From: Sanguinoderma infundibulare
Taxonomy: Eukaryota > Basidiomycota > Agaricomycetes > Polyporales > Polyporaceae
DNA length: 64,000 nt
Direction of reading: 5' to 3'
Assembly (NCBI GenBank): GCA_032821775.1
Contig: JAVLRN010000008.1
Location: 1,054,001-1,118,000, forward strand
Shown: in pieces, positions 1 through 11,113 of the stretch
Position numbering within the stretch: position 1 is the stretch's first letter
Layout: every line of letters starts with the position of its first letter
Program-made: the position numbers and the translations under genes
The notes under the pieces: generated by a model
Databases searched by the model: none
What the model was told of the DNA's origin: nothing
Seen by the model: only the letters and a program-made list of their open reading frames with translations

Positions 1-55
1 ACGTATTGTCGGTTCATGGTCCTTATACTCGCAAGACACGCCGAAAAATACGTAC

Positions 56-246
56 AGAGGGTAGAAGAAGAGGACAACCCTTCGTATGGAGATGGGGAGG
101 ATAAGCTACGGTTTGTATCATTGGCGGAAAGCTTGGGAGACGCACCATTGACCGAGGTAGTCGGCCAAGGAAATATCCTGGAAGAGGCCGTCAACGACGG
201 CCGTGGACTTGAAAGCGGGGGCGGGCTTCTGGACGATAGCAACCAT
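56..246 (-). CDS. TSA1: 2-Cys peroxiredoxin (thioredoxin peroxidase), N-terminal exons only
   Basis: This is the start of a typical 2-Cys peroxiredoxin, a cytosolic enzyme that reduces hydrogen peroxide and alkyl hydroperoxides with electrons from thioredoxin. Exon 1 is complement(146..246) and begins at the ATG at 246 (MVAIVQKPAPAF..., then a DGLFQDISLADYLGQW-type segment). A GTGCGT donor and an AAG acceptor give an intron at 80-145. Exon 2, complement(56..79), continues in frame with WVVLFFYPL, the conserved strand before the FTFVCPTE peroxidatic cysteine loop. A GTACGT donor follows at 50-55 and the rest lies beyond the left edge, so the catalytic cysteine cannot be seen. The family call rests on about 42 residues, all of them typical of Tsa1/AhpC-TSA. 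No defect is visible. Confidence 0.85.
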
Positions 247-1929
247 GGCTTTCTATCGAGGTACGAGTGGACAAGCAGAGAGCGGGACGCTTCGACGGGC
301 GGGCGCTGAGGCTGCGGCGAGTGTTTTGAAGGAGGGCTTCGGAATATGAATGTCGACGCGCCGGCCATTATTTGTACAGTCCCCTCGCGTTCTTTGTCCT
401 TGTTTGTCCTCCCTCACGTGTGTGCTTACGACTCGAATCAGCTGCGAAGCGCCGACGATGCTTGCGTCGATTGGCAAGCACCATCACCATGCAGCACTCC
501 CTTGGGAGTCCGACGACGGCCGAACGTTCGAAAAACAAGGACATGGGCCCATACTTACACTCTCTAGCGAATCGGCGCGCCTCTGAAAACTTTGGGGACG
601 ATGCGATCCGGTATGGACGGTGAACACCCTTGCCGCCCTGGAAAGGTCGAGAGGAGGCCTTGGTCCGCCGAGAACACCAAGGCCGAGGCGCGCCTGAAGC
701 TCCCGACTCTCGTGAGTGTCATATACCGATACGGTTAGCCGCGACTGATCTAATGTACGTCTTCAACACGGAGGAAGGTGAACGATAGCCCTGTAGCTCG
801 CCGTCACCACCCGGGAGTTGTGAAGATGTTACGGCACCCTGATACGCTAACTACGAAGACGCGGTCGAGAGCCGGAAGACATCTTCGCGTCTGACTGTGG
901 CGTAATCGTTGACCTGTAGGCGGCGTCGTTTTGGGCATCATCGCGATGCTTTCATCCAGTCGACCGTGGCGGCACGTGCGATACCCTTCTCGCGTCTGAT
1001 AAGCCCGCCGCATCTTGCGCAGCCAGCCAGCAAGTCTGTCTAGTAACGTCGATGACGCTTTCGGACCACGCAAGCACAACACGTTGCACCAAGGACGATT
1101 ATCGGCCTCTGAGCGCGACTCATTTCAGGCGCGTCATTCTCCGCACGTGACCGCGAATGGCTGCTGACAAACCCCCCAACGGAAGGGAAACGCGGAGAAT
1201 CGAGTACTGAACTTGGGCCGTACTACTACTAGACTGTACGCCTTGCGCGGCGAGTTGACGTGTCGTGTTGGAGCGCCAGAGCGTTAACCAGAACGTTAAA
1301 GCTTGAAGAGCCAAGCGCTTCAAAGTCCCGCCAGGGAGGAACGCCTTCCAATTGCTTCAGGTTGCAAAGCGCGTCGCGGACTGGGGAGGTCCTCTTGGTC
1401 CAGAGCTTATCAGATAGGCATCCCCGGGATACTTATTCCTGGTACAGTACTTCCTGTCGCTGCTGGCCTGACTTCAGCGAGCTGATTGGGCCATCGTGCG
1501 CAGCGTTCGACTCCTCCATGTATATCTGGCATCGAACAACGGTGATGTGTCATTTTATGTTCAAGTACCAGACATGCTAGTGGGATTTGGACACTCTCGA
1601 GGCCGGTGTGGGAATGAGACTGCGGCGGCTGCTTGTATGAGCTACGGTGAGCCGTCCATGGGCTCGAATTTCTTTCAAAAGCCGGCCCGTCGACATCATC
1701 GACCAGTAGAAGGCCTGTTACTGGCGGCTGAAATCCTTAGGTGGTCCACGGAAGAGCAAGCCGGGGGACATGGGGCTGGGATTGTTGCGCACCCCGCCTT
1801 CGCTCCGGTTGGATTACCGTGACTGTTTGCGCGGAGAGAGGGCTGTTGGCTCACTTCGCTGGACTTCGCTCGGAGCGCATTTCATTCCGTGTTTCGTCAC
1901 TTCCACCGTCGACGCAAGTTTATTTGACA

Positions 1930-2091
1930 GATCTGCGTGTAGTACGTGCCATGGGCGCCTTGGGCCACGCCGTTGAGTCGTGCACGTCGTTTGCTCGTCC
2001 CACCTCGACCGATCTGCGTGTAGTACGTGCCATGGGCGTCTTGGGCCACGCCGTTGAGTCGTGCGCGTCGTTTGCTCGTCGCACCACGGCT
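1930..2091. repeat. Tandem duplication, 2 x 81 bp
   Basis: Two adjacent copies each begin GATCTGCGTGTAGTACGTGC (1930 and 2011). The period is exactly 81 bp and there are only a few substitutions between copies, mostly near the end of the second. 81 is a multiple of three, so both copies stay open in the same frames, but no recognisable protein results. Confidence 0.9.
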
Positions 2092-2384
2092 CAACACTGA
2101 CAGTGTCCAAACCATATACACGTATCGTATGATGTCCCATGATATTATGGTGTATATATCGTTTAGTGTATAGTCTGCTGCTTTTCGATTTGCCATATTC
2201 AAGGCTAGTCGTGGGTGTGCGTGGTCAAGGTAGACCTGTGACTTTCCCCGCGTTCCCTTGCGCGCCAGCTATCGTATTGGTTGCTTCCATTCTTTCATTG
2301 CGCAGATCAATACCGTATTCTGCCACCACGCGGAAAAAGCCCCTCCGACGATTTGAAGGAAGTTGGCGAACAGTCATCTTCCCC

Positions 2385-2465
2385 TCAGCCTCCCACCTCC
2401 TCCCCTCCCACCTCCTTCCTTCCCACCTCCTTCCCTCCCACCTCCTCCCCTCTCACCTCCCACTC
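2385..2465. repeat. Pyrimidine-rich imperfect repeat upstream of HET-1
   Basis: Repeats of a CTCCCACCTCCT-like unit, almost purely pyrimidine on the plus strand, end about 100 bp before the HET-1 start codon. CT-rich tracts are common in fungal promoters near transcription starts. That role is inferred. Confidence 0.7.
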
Positions 2466-2565
2466 TTGCGTCGGTCTATTTTCCTTACTGAACGATGTGA
2501 GTACATTCTGTTCTCCTCGTCGCTCGGTACTGATAGGACGTGCAATGTTATCAACTTCTGCAGCG

Positions 2566-5500
2566 ATGCGGCTGATCAACACATACACCGGCCAGTTCGA
2601 GGAGTTCCCAGACGCCTCGAAGGCCCCGCCGTACGCCATCTTATCCCACACCTGGCATCCGCTCGGAGAGCAGTCATACCAAGATGTGAAGAGGATACAA
2701 GACGCGTACAAGGTACCCTTTCTACGTTTGGCGCTGCCGCTCTCGCTAAGGCTAACCTCTCTATCAATCGTAGTCGAAGGATACCGTCCGGGCCAAGCCT
2801 GTCTTGGACGAATCTACTCCTGGGACAAACCAAGAGACCACGAATCGTGCGTTGATAGTTTCACTTGGACGGGCTTTGCTTACGTTCACTCCAAGATTCC
2901 TCGGAGGCTACGCACCACAACGACATCTCCTCCTTTCCTACTCCATCCGCCCGCGTCCCGTCCGGCATATGGGATCCCTCCTGGGGTCTCTCGGAGAAGC
3001 TCCGGAGGGCATGCGAAACCGCACGTAGCGATGGCTTCGAGTACATCTGGGTCGACTCCTCCTGCATCGACAAGACGAGCAGCTCGGAGCTGTCTGAGGC
3101 TATCAACTCCATGTACAACTGGTACAGCGGCGCCGAGGTCTGCTATGCCTTCCTGTCGGACGTACCCGATGACGACGACCCGAGCAAATCGGACTCGCGT
3201 TTTTGCAAGAGCCGGTGGTTCAAGCGAGGATGGACGCTCCAAGAGCTCATTGCACCCCACTACGTCGTGTTTCTCTCCAAAGGATGGAGGTTGTTGGGCA
3301 CGAAGCACACCTTGGTGAAGGTGCTCTCTGACATCACGCGTATCGACGGCAACATCTTGATGAACAAGTCGCTGGATGAAGCAAGCGTTGCCCAGCGAAT
3401 GTCATGGGCCGCTGGACGGGAGACTACGCGGGTCGAGGATCGGGCATACTCTCTGCTGGGCATCTTCGGTATCAACATGCCGACGCTATACGGAGAGGGC
3501 GAGCACGCTTTCAGGAGACTGCAAGAGGAGATCCTGAGGAGAATCCCGGAGCAGAGCCTGTTCGCTTGGGGCGACATTCGCAGTCTGGAGTACGTCCGGA
3601 CTACCCCGCGTCTGATGAGATTGAAGGAGGATGATTCCGAGTCATTCTTCGCACAGTCGCCTGCAACGTTTTCCGGAAGCCATCGGACAGTAGTCGCATC
3701 TAGCGAAACTGCCGCGAAGTTCGATCTCCCTGTGCTTGAATACACCACTTCCCCCTACGGCCTCCGGATGCAATTTCGCCTTCTTTCCCTTCGAGAAGCA
3801 GGCTTGCCCATCCATATCCCTGATCAGTCACGGGAATGGTACCTCGCCCTCCTCGGATGCTCCAGCGGTGACGAATATCCTGGAAGCTTCCTCGCCGCGA
3901 TCTGCTACATGCCCACCTCTGCGTCTCAGGTCCCCCTTCTCTGCCCCGGAACGATTACAGGGGGCTTTTTGAAGCGTGATTTACGCATTCCCCAATACGA
4001 TCAGATTAACATTCACATGCTTGCCATTTCTCCAAGCGACATCAATCTCAGCCTCTGGGTTACCCATTCTCAGGTCAAGACTGTCTATCTTCCTCATCAG
4101 AAACGCGCTATCCTTGATCGGACATCGCTTCGTACCTTGACTCTAACGGTTTCGGGGGGGAGCCATACTGCACCAGAGACGGACCGCCGCTACCTCGTTT
4201 CGGACATCGTGCGGGGTCACAATCCAGATTCCTACTCCTTCATCCTCCCCCGCGACTCTTTCACGCTCTGCATGCAATACCTATCCATGGAATCTATACA
4301 GCACGGTCATTACCTTGTGATTGCCCGTATCTGGGTTTTGTCTCCCCATGAGGCCACGGAGAGCTGTTGGAACACAGGGCCTCGGTCTCCCGCGCCTTAT
4401 GCCACCGCCACATGGGCCATCTACCAGGATGGGTCTCCAAATGACCTCGATGGCACATTGCGGAACGTCACGCTCGCCTTGCCGCCAGGATACGAAGCAA
4501 CACTGCGGCTGTGGTTCGAAGCCCTGACCCCATCTCTTTACAACATCCGGTTCGCCATCACCTCCACCTCAGCGCCCCCTCCTGAAACGGCCGTAGCTGA
4601 GACGCGTCGCCATCGACTGGCGATACCTCACAGTGGGACCATCAAGCTGGTCCTGCTAGGACGTGTCCGGCGGTCCCTGGAGGCAAAAGGCTACGCCATT
4701 CAGTTCGAGGGCTCGAGTGGGCACAATTCCAACACGCATATCTTGACTCTCTCCAGCCCCGACTCCTCGTTCTCCATAATCATTTCGTATATCCACGAGC
4801 TCTGGAAGAACCCAATTTCACACGGCGTCTGGGAGACTTCACAGGAGTTCATCCTGGTAGCCCGTGTTACATTGATGTCAGAGGCGTACCAGGACGGTCC
4901 ATATGTTCTGCCGTGGACTGACTGGTTTTCAACATCAGTATCTGAGAACAAGGGTTGGGAATGGGTCCTCGATCAAGGACAGGTGGCGCTAACGGGCCCG
5001 TCCGGAAACCCACTCACCCTGCGCCTTGGTTTTGAACTTGCATGGCAGTCCGAGTACGATGTGCAAGTTGACGTCGTCCCCGAGAGAGGTCCCTTCCATT
5101 GTCCGGACTCTCAGATGCGCCTCCCGTGGTGGGCACTCGGTCTCAAGCAGCCACAGAGGCAAGTCACGTTGACGTTGCCGGGACACACCAGGCGTGCTCT
5201 CGAGTCTCTGGGCTTCGCCGTCCACTTCCAAGGACCGGGAGAAGACCTCCATTCCCTCACGCTCTCAACTCCCGACTTCGCGATCATCATCGAGTACTCG
5301 CACGTCCTCGACCGCAATGGAGCTCAGCTAACTTTGCGAGCTGATGTCAGGCTGATGTCCATCCCCTGTGACGACCAGGCTCGAGCGGTACCGCACGACC
5401 ATCGTTCCTCTGCGACCAATCGGCCTCTACAATGGGTGGCCACTGCGCCGTGGAGTTGGAGCCTTGAGCGGAAGGAAGCCGCCCTGCTCATAACCGGGCC

Positions 5501-6179
5501 GCCCGCTGGGGAAGAGCTCGTGTTGCGTCTCGGGTTCGACCTTGTGTGGTACTCCGAGTACTGCCTCGTCGTCGAGGCGACTCGTCGTACTGGCGACCTG
5601 CTCACCACGACGCCGCTGAACGCCGACCCCGATCCATCCAGCGCGACGCAGGTGAACGACGTCGCCCAGTCACCGTCGCCGTCCGAGGACGCTGAGCCCG
5701 ACCCGATGTGTTCCCCCACGCCGTTTGACGATGCGCAGCCGGCGGAGAGCCTGATTACACCGGAGGGGAACGCAAACTGGAGCGCGACGCAGGTGAATGA
5801 CGTCGTCCAGTCTCCGCTGCCGTCCGAGGATGCCGGCCCCGATCCATCCAGCGCGACGCAGGTGAACGACGTCGTCCAGTCGCCGCCGCCGTCCGAGGAC
5901 GCCGAGCCCGACCCGTCGTGTTCCCCGACGCCGTTCGACGACGCGCGGCCGGCGGAAAGCCTGACCACACCGGAGGGGAACGCAAACTTGACAATGAGGG
6001 CTACTTGTGACGATGCCCATGCACAGACACGCGAGGAGGTGGGCGAGCCGAGGAAAGCAGCGGATCCGCCGCCTGTTGGGGAATGGCGGGGGGACGGTGG
6101 ACACTGGAAGGGACGGATGAAGAGGGCGAAGCGCAGATTGGGGAATTGGATGCAGTCTATTTTCCAGATTTTACAATGA
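2566..6179 (+). CDS. HET-domain protein (HET-1), intact, with three C-terminal modules
   Basis: This is a heterokaryon-incompatibility (HET) domain protein of the fungal non-self recognition and cell-death class, 1167 residues. Exons are 2566..2712, 2774..2846 and 2896..6179. Intron 1 (61 bp) has a GCTAAC branch site and TAG acceptor, and intron 2 (49 bp) a GCTTAC branch site. The start MRLINTYTG matches the other copies; an upstream in-frame ATG at 2545 is possible. The HET domain covers about residues 20-230: YAILSHTW, a YIWVDSSCIDKTSSSELSEA-type segment, GWTLQELIAP, then RMSWAA and EDRAYSLLGIFG. Residues of about 485-635, 654-805 and 828-972 are three diverged copies of one beta-rich module ending LRLGF-L-x-x-SEY. 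A repeated acidic Ser/Pro tail and a basic end (RMKRAKRRLG) follow. No frame defect is seen. It is the best-preserved member of the local family, but its partner and specificity are unknown. Confidence 0.88.
5636..5990 (+). repeat. In-frame repeats in the HET-1 tail
   Basis: Segments encoding ATQVNDV-QSP-PSEDA and CSPTPFDDA-PAESL are duplicated and shuffled here. The DNA copies are nearly identical, so the tail expanded recently by in-frame slippage or unequal exchange. HET-3 has a shorter version of the same tail. Confidence 0.85.
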
Positions 6180-6573
6180 GTCGCCTCCACGACTATGAGT
6201 CTATGACATCGACGTGGTTTAGTACGATTCTCTCTGTATCATGTAGACCATCAGCCTCGATAGACAAACGCTCTGATCCCTGGACGGACGCGGATCGCGG
6301 GGCATGGTTGAAGTGGAGCGCGGCCAACGTTGGAGCCTACGCGGACGGAGTAGCCTGCGCCGAGCGAGGCGGTGGACTAGCTGGGGTGCAGTCCTACGCG
6401 TTTATGGGGGGTGATGTGGGCACTGAGTCGGAGGGTTGCTGCCTGGCGAGCACGGTCTGGAGCGGCGCGGCGATCGGAGGCTCTAAAAGACCGCAAGTGT
6501 TCGCTGTGTAAGATATCGTAGTACATGTACACGGGACCTATCGCTTCTGATAAACACATAGTAAAATTGAAGA

Positions 6574-9500
6574 TTAGGAAGAGTCATCGACGGAACCCTC
6601 TTTAAGTGGTGGTTTCCTCCAATCGTGCCAATTCATAGAAGCGCGACTGCCGATGGTCTCTCTCCCATGTATCGCCTGAGGTGTCCTCGTCAACATCCCT
6701 CTCTCCTGTTTGTCGTCCGAAGTGTCCTCTTCAAAATCAGCATCCACCGGTCCCTCTACGTGGTCGGCACCGGGCGGCGTCGCATGGGGCGGCATCACAA
6801 GCGCATTGGGCAGCGTTGCATCGGGCGGAACAGCGTTGACCACCTCCACAAAGAGGCAGTACTCGGAGTACCACATGAGGTCGAAACCCAGACGCAGGAC
6901 TAGATCTCCACACGGCGATGCGAGCATAACCTGCTGCCTGTCGAGCTCCCAATCCCACGCTCCCCCAGTTCTTTTGGCATCCCAGCGCAAGTGCTGAATA
7001 TGGGAATGAGCGCCGTGAGGTGCTCCAGGGTCATCCTCGACATTCGAAGAGACGGACTTGGACTCAAGCTTGACATCAGCCCCCAATGTCAGCTCGTGTC
7101 CGCCGTCATCGAGGGCATGCGAGTAGTCGATGGCAATAATGATGTCGGGAGTGGAAAGCTCGAGGGAATGACTCGGATGCGCATTCCGGGGGGTTTGGAA
7201 GTGGATGGTGTAGCCCTGAGCTCGAAGCGTACGTCTGATACGTTCTGGTAGCGTCAACGTGACTCCCCTGTGTATGTCCTTGAGGCCCAGCTCGAGATGC
7301 CGTGGAGGGAGTTGAATCGAAGATCTCTCGGGTACAACGTCAAGGTGGATGTAGTACTCCGACTGCCACGCTAGGTCGAAACCGAGGCGCAGCGTGAGCG
7401 GGTCTCCGGAGGGACTGGTAAGAGCAAGTTGCCCCCGCTCAAGGGTCGATGACCATGGAGACCTCACCCCCCATCGCAAAGCATGTGGTCCATCCTGGTA
7501 TGCCTCTCCAGGAGAGCGGCTAGGCAAACATGACCCCAAGGTGATACGGGCTACCAAGACTAGCTCGGTCGACCTCGGTTCCGTAGACGACTCCCAGTTC
7601 CAGGTGAGTTCGCCGTCGAAATGGAGCTCGTGGAAGTACTCGATGACGATGGAGAACCCAGGTTTGGATATCGTCAAGACGTGCGCACTGCCGCGATGGT
7701 CCTGGCTCCAGCGTTCGAAACGGACGACGTAGCCTTCCTTCTCCAACGCCATCCTGACCCTGCCCATCAAGACCAACTTGATCTCTCTGTGGCCTGGCCA
7801 CGGACCGTAATCTCCACCATCGTCGTTCATGGGCTCCGCAGAAGGAGGAGGCGCTGGGATGGTCGCCGGGATGCTGTCGCCGACGCGGATGCGGATGTCG
7901 AAAAGGGATCGTGTAAGGTACTCGAAACCCATTTGGAATGGTACTTCGTGTCCTGATGACGAGATGAGGGTCAGCGTGCGGAATGTCGTGGGGTCATCGA
8001 GACCGATACGCCAGGTAGTACCGGTAAAGGGGGCCTGAGAAAACGCCGTTTCCATGTCGGCGTTATCCCCAGGAAACGAGACCCAAACGCGTGCGGCGAT
8101 GAATATACGATATCCCGTGGGCATGTGTGTATATTTGATGTGGGCGGTCAAGGCATCGTTGGAGAGGGTGAAGGATGTGAGGGAGACGTGATGGTCAGGA
8201 TGGCGTTCATGAGTGATGCCTGAGACGACCCAAAGGTGCTTCTGCAGAGCAGCACGACTCCGGGCCGAAAGAGTCAGGGTAAATACGTTAGGATCTGTGG
8301 GATGAGGCGACCGCTCTCGGTCCGGAGGCCCGAAAATATAAACGGACTTGATGTGCGAGCTTGAAAGCGCGTCGGGCCAATGGCGCTTGACATCGTCCAG
8401 GGAGAGACTGAGGTAATCAATACAACCCAGACGGGGAGCCATGATAAGTGCACGGTGTAGCCAAGGTTTAGAGGGATATGTGTAGCAGACCCTGCAGAGG
8501 AGTGTTTCGGGACCGTGATCAACTCTGTAGCATCCGAGGACGGCAAGGTACCATTCGAGCTTCTGATCCGCATGGCAGTCCACGATATCCAGATACGGGG
8601 CTCCAAGAGGCAAAAGGCGAAATTGGGTGCGTAGGCCGTAGCAAGTGATGGTGCATTCGAGGTTAGGGAGGTTGAAATGATCGGCAGTGTCGCTATGTGC
8701 GCGGATAATGTCGCTCCCAGACTCAAAGTCCACTGGCGAGTACGAGAAGAACGATGCGTGCCGGTATGCGACTGCGAACGACGGCCGATGGTCGAGGGCG
8801 TCTTGTAGCGTGGACACGCTCTGCGCACAACTCCAAGTATACAAGCTGTGATCGGGGATTTTCCACGCGATCTCCTCCTGCAGCCGTTGGAAGGCGTGCG
8901 AACCCTCTCCGTACAGCGTAAACATCTTGATCCCGAAGATGCCCATCAGGGAGTACGCCCGATCCTCGGGCCGTGTCGTCTCGCGCTTGGCCGCCCACGA
9001 CATCCGCTGCGCAACGCCCGCATCATCCAGCGATTTCTTGTGAACCAAGAAGTCACGGTCAATACCCGTGATGGCAAAGACGACCTCGGCTAAGGCGTGC
9101 TTCGACCCGATGAACTCCCAGTCCTGTGAGAGAAAGGAAAGGAATTCGGGTGCGATGAGCTCCTGGAGTGTCCACCCTCACGTGAACCATCGACTCTTGC
9201 GGAAATGAGAGTCCTCGGCGCCCACGTCGTCATCCGAAGGTACGTCCGACAGGAACGCGTGGCAGATATGCGCACTGCCGTACCACTTGTACATCGAGTT
9301 GATAGCCTCTGAGAGCTCCGAGCTGCTCGTCTTGTCGATGCAGGATGAGTCGATCCAGATGTAGCGGTAGCCGTCGCAGCGCGCGACTTCGCATGCCTTG
9401 CGGACCTTCTGGGAGAGGCCCCAGCGGGATCCCAGATTCCGGACAGGACGGGCATGTCTCGAGCGGGGATGTCTGAAGGGACGAGGGGGAGAGAGGCGTC

Positions 9501-9765
9501 CTCGAGGGAGGGGTCTGGATAGCCTGATTGGAAGGTAAGCCTTCCAACTGCATACAAGTATGGGGCTAGACGCACCGTTCGTAGTCGGGAGGGGAGCAAG
9601 ACGCGAGGCATTGGCAAGCCTGTATGTCTCCTGTATCCTCCGCACATCTTGGTATGTCTGCTCTCCCTGCGGATCCCAGGTGTGGGATAAAATAGCGTAC
9701 TTGGGGGTCGCCGAGGACTCGAAGAATTCCTCAAACTCCCCAGTATAAGTGTTGAGCAACCGCAT
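6574..9765 (-). pseudogene. HET-domain gene (HET-2) with in-frame TGA
   Basis: A second HET gene faces HET-1. It starts at the ATG at 9765 (MRLLNTYTGEFEEF) and ends at 6574. The HET motifs are present (YAILSHTW, YIWIDSSCIDKTSSSELSEA, then RMSWAA and EDRAYSLMGIFG), and the three C-terminal modules are complete (LRLGFDLAWQSEY, LRLGFDLMWYSEY). Two lesions break it. A TGA at 9178-9180 replaces the Arg codon before GWTLQELIAP, about codon 196. The GIWDP-WGLS junction near 9420 is 1 bp shorter than in HET-1 and HET-3. The GT of the first intron donor is also lost (AGG-CTTGCC), though a GTGCGT donor lies 34 bp on. The ORF stays open through this stretch if nothing is spliced. Most probably it is a young pseudogene; a truncated HET product or read-through of TGA is possible. 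Confidence 0.8.
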
Positions 9766-10263
9766 CGCTGCCGAAGCTGGTAATCATACACTCTGTCAGT
9801 ACCCAGCGAACGGAATGACAGACACAGCACGCACCGTTGAGCGAGTGCGAGATTTGAAGCCTGAGAGCGTAGGGGAGGTGGAAGGTGAGATGTAGGCTAG
9901 CCAACGTTTCTCGGCTGCGTCTGGGTGGTTGGTAAAGGTGCTGCGTTGAGCGGTGCAATTCGCGACGCACAACACAACTAGGCGTTAATCCGTGAAACGA
10001 AACGCGCGGCAAAGGACACGCCGGGCAATTTGACTCTAACACTGCCCCGCCCCACCTCAAGCAGCGGGTCCTACACCCGGCGTGCCGCGACAATCGCAAC
10101 ACACCACAAGTAGAAATCCCCTCGAGTGTGACCACCATTGGGGGTTGATCCTGAACGGGTGAGTTCGATCGGCGTGACAGCAGGGTGCACAGCTCGCTTT
10201 GCCTTCAGAGCAACTACGATATGCTCAGAAACTGTCTCGGGGCCACGAATGATTGACCGTGAG
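9766..10263. other. Shared upstream region of HET-2
   Basis: The roughly 60 bp upstream of the HET-2 start resemble those upstream of HET-3 (31705-31775): both contain ACCCAGCGAA and GCACCGTTGAG motifs. The promoter was therefore duplicated with the genes. No separate gene is seen. Confidence 0.55.
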
Positions 10264-11113
10264 CTACGTAGATTTCTTCACAAATCGCCCAGTGCGATGC
10301 CAGAACAAATGTTCCTCCTCCTCGTCGGGCTGGCCCCACACGCGCCCCTCCACCCACCCATCCATCTTCTCGATCCAGACGTGCGTCGGGCGATCGATAC
10401 GGCAGCCGTCCATCGCGTAAACCCACACCGGTGCCCAGAACCGCTGCCACCACGCGACGTCCTCGCGCGGGCTCAGCACATGCTCGTAGAAGAGGAGCGT
10501 ACCCCCGGGCTTCAGCACCTCCCGCACGAGCGCGTCCAACGTCCGCTCCGGGTCCGGGATGGAGCAGAGTGAGAGGACGGAGACTAGGGTGTTGACGGAG
10601 TGCGCGCCACCGAGGGCGGAGATAATCAGCGCGGTCTGCTCGGCACCGTAAGGGAGGATGACCAGCGTCCCGGCGTCCTCCGTGAACCCCTTCTTGGCGG
10701 CGGTGGTGCGGATTTCGGCGTGCATGAGCGCGTTGGGCTCGAGCGCGACGTATTTGGTGACCTTGGTCGGGTCGAGGTAGAGCGCTGTGTGCCCGTGGCC
10801 TGCAAACGAGTCCGAGAGATGAACGACATACACACATGAACTGACCGTGAGGAGCGGACGACTCACCAGCTCCGATGTCCAGCACGACACCAGAGGAATT
10901 CGCGGGGAGGAGCTCTTCCTTGGCGGGACGAGCGTTGCCGTCGATTCCGTCGCCGCACAGCTTCCATACATGCGCCATGAAAACGCGCGAGACCTCGCGT
11001 GGCTGGAAAACGAGGAGGGGGTCCTTCAAGAGCGCCACCAGCGTAGGCATGAACGCCGGGCAGGTCACGCCCCAGAGGTGCCAGATAAATCCGAAGCCTG
11101 CAGAGAACTTCAT
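10264..11113 (-). CDS. Class I SAM-dependent methyltransferase, METTL7/UbiE-like
   Basis: This gene encodes a 260-residue methyltransferase. Exons are complement(10867..11113) and complement(10264..10799), separated by a 67-bp intron with GTGAGT donor and GCAG acceptor. The intron splits a glycine codon inside the SAM-binding motif; splicing restores VVLDIGAGHGHT at about residues 76-87. Motif II-like YVALEPN and the post-I block VLKPGGTLLFYEHV with a following WW are typical of the METTL7/UbiE-COQ5-like group. The N-terminal 30 residues (FGFIWHLWGVTCPAFMPTLV) are hydrophobic and could be a membrane anchor, as in METTL7. The substrate cannot be read from sequence; related proteins methylate thiols or small lipophilic molecules. 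No damage is visible. The neighbours, HET-2 and an IRG-like gene, give no functional hint. Confidence 0.8.

Larger units (their letters stand above)
247..2565. other. Intergenic region, peroxiredoxin to HET-1
   Basis: The leftmost part is the upstream region of the peroxiredoxin gene. No reading frame in it resembles a known protein on either strand, and the short frames overlap without codon structure. It holds an 81-bp tandem duplication (1930-2091) and a pyrimidine-rich tract just upstream of HET-1 (2385-2465). Both are listed separately. Confidence 0.6.

Noticed and set aside
5324..6190. 288-residue open frame antisense to the HET-1 tail
   Set aside because: It is a by-product of the GC-rich repeated tail: low complexity, repeats mirror the sense repeats, no family resemblance.
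9121..9182. A GTGAGG donor and CTCACAG acceptor around the HET-2 stop could form a 58-bp intron that removes it
   Set aside because: 58 is not a multiple of three, so splicing puts the following HET sequence out of frame, and it would delete the conserved GWTLQELIAP block. The nonsense change is simpler.
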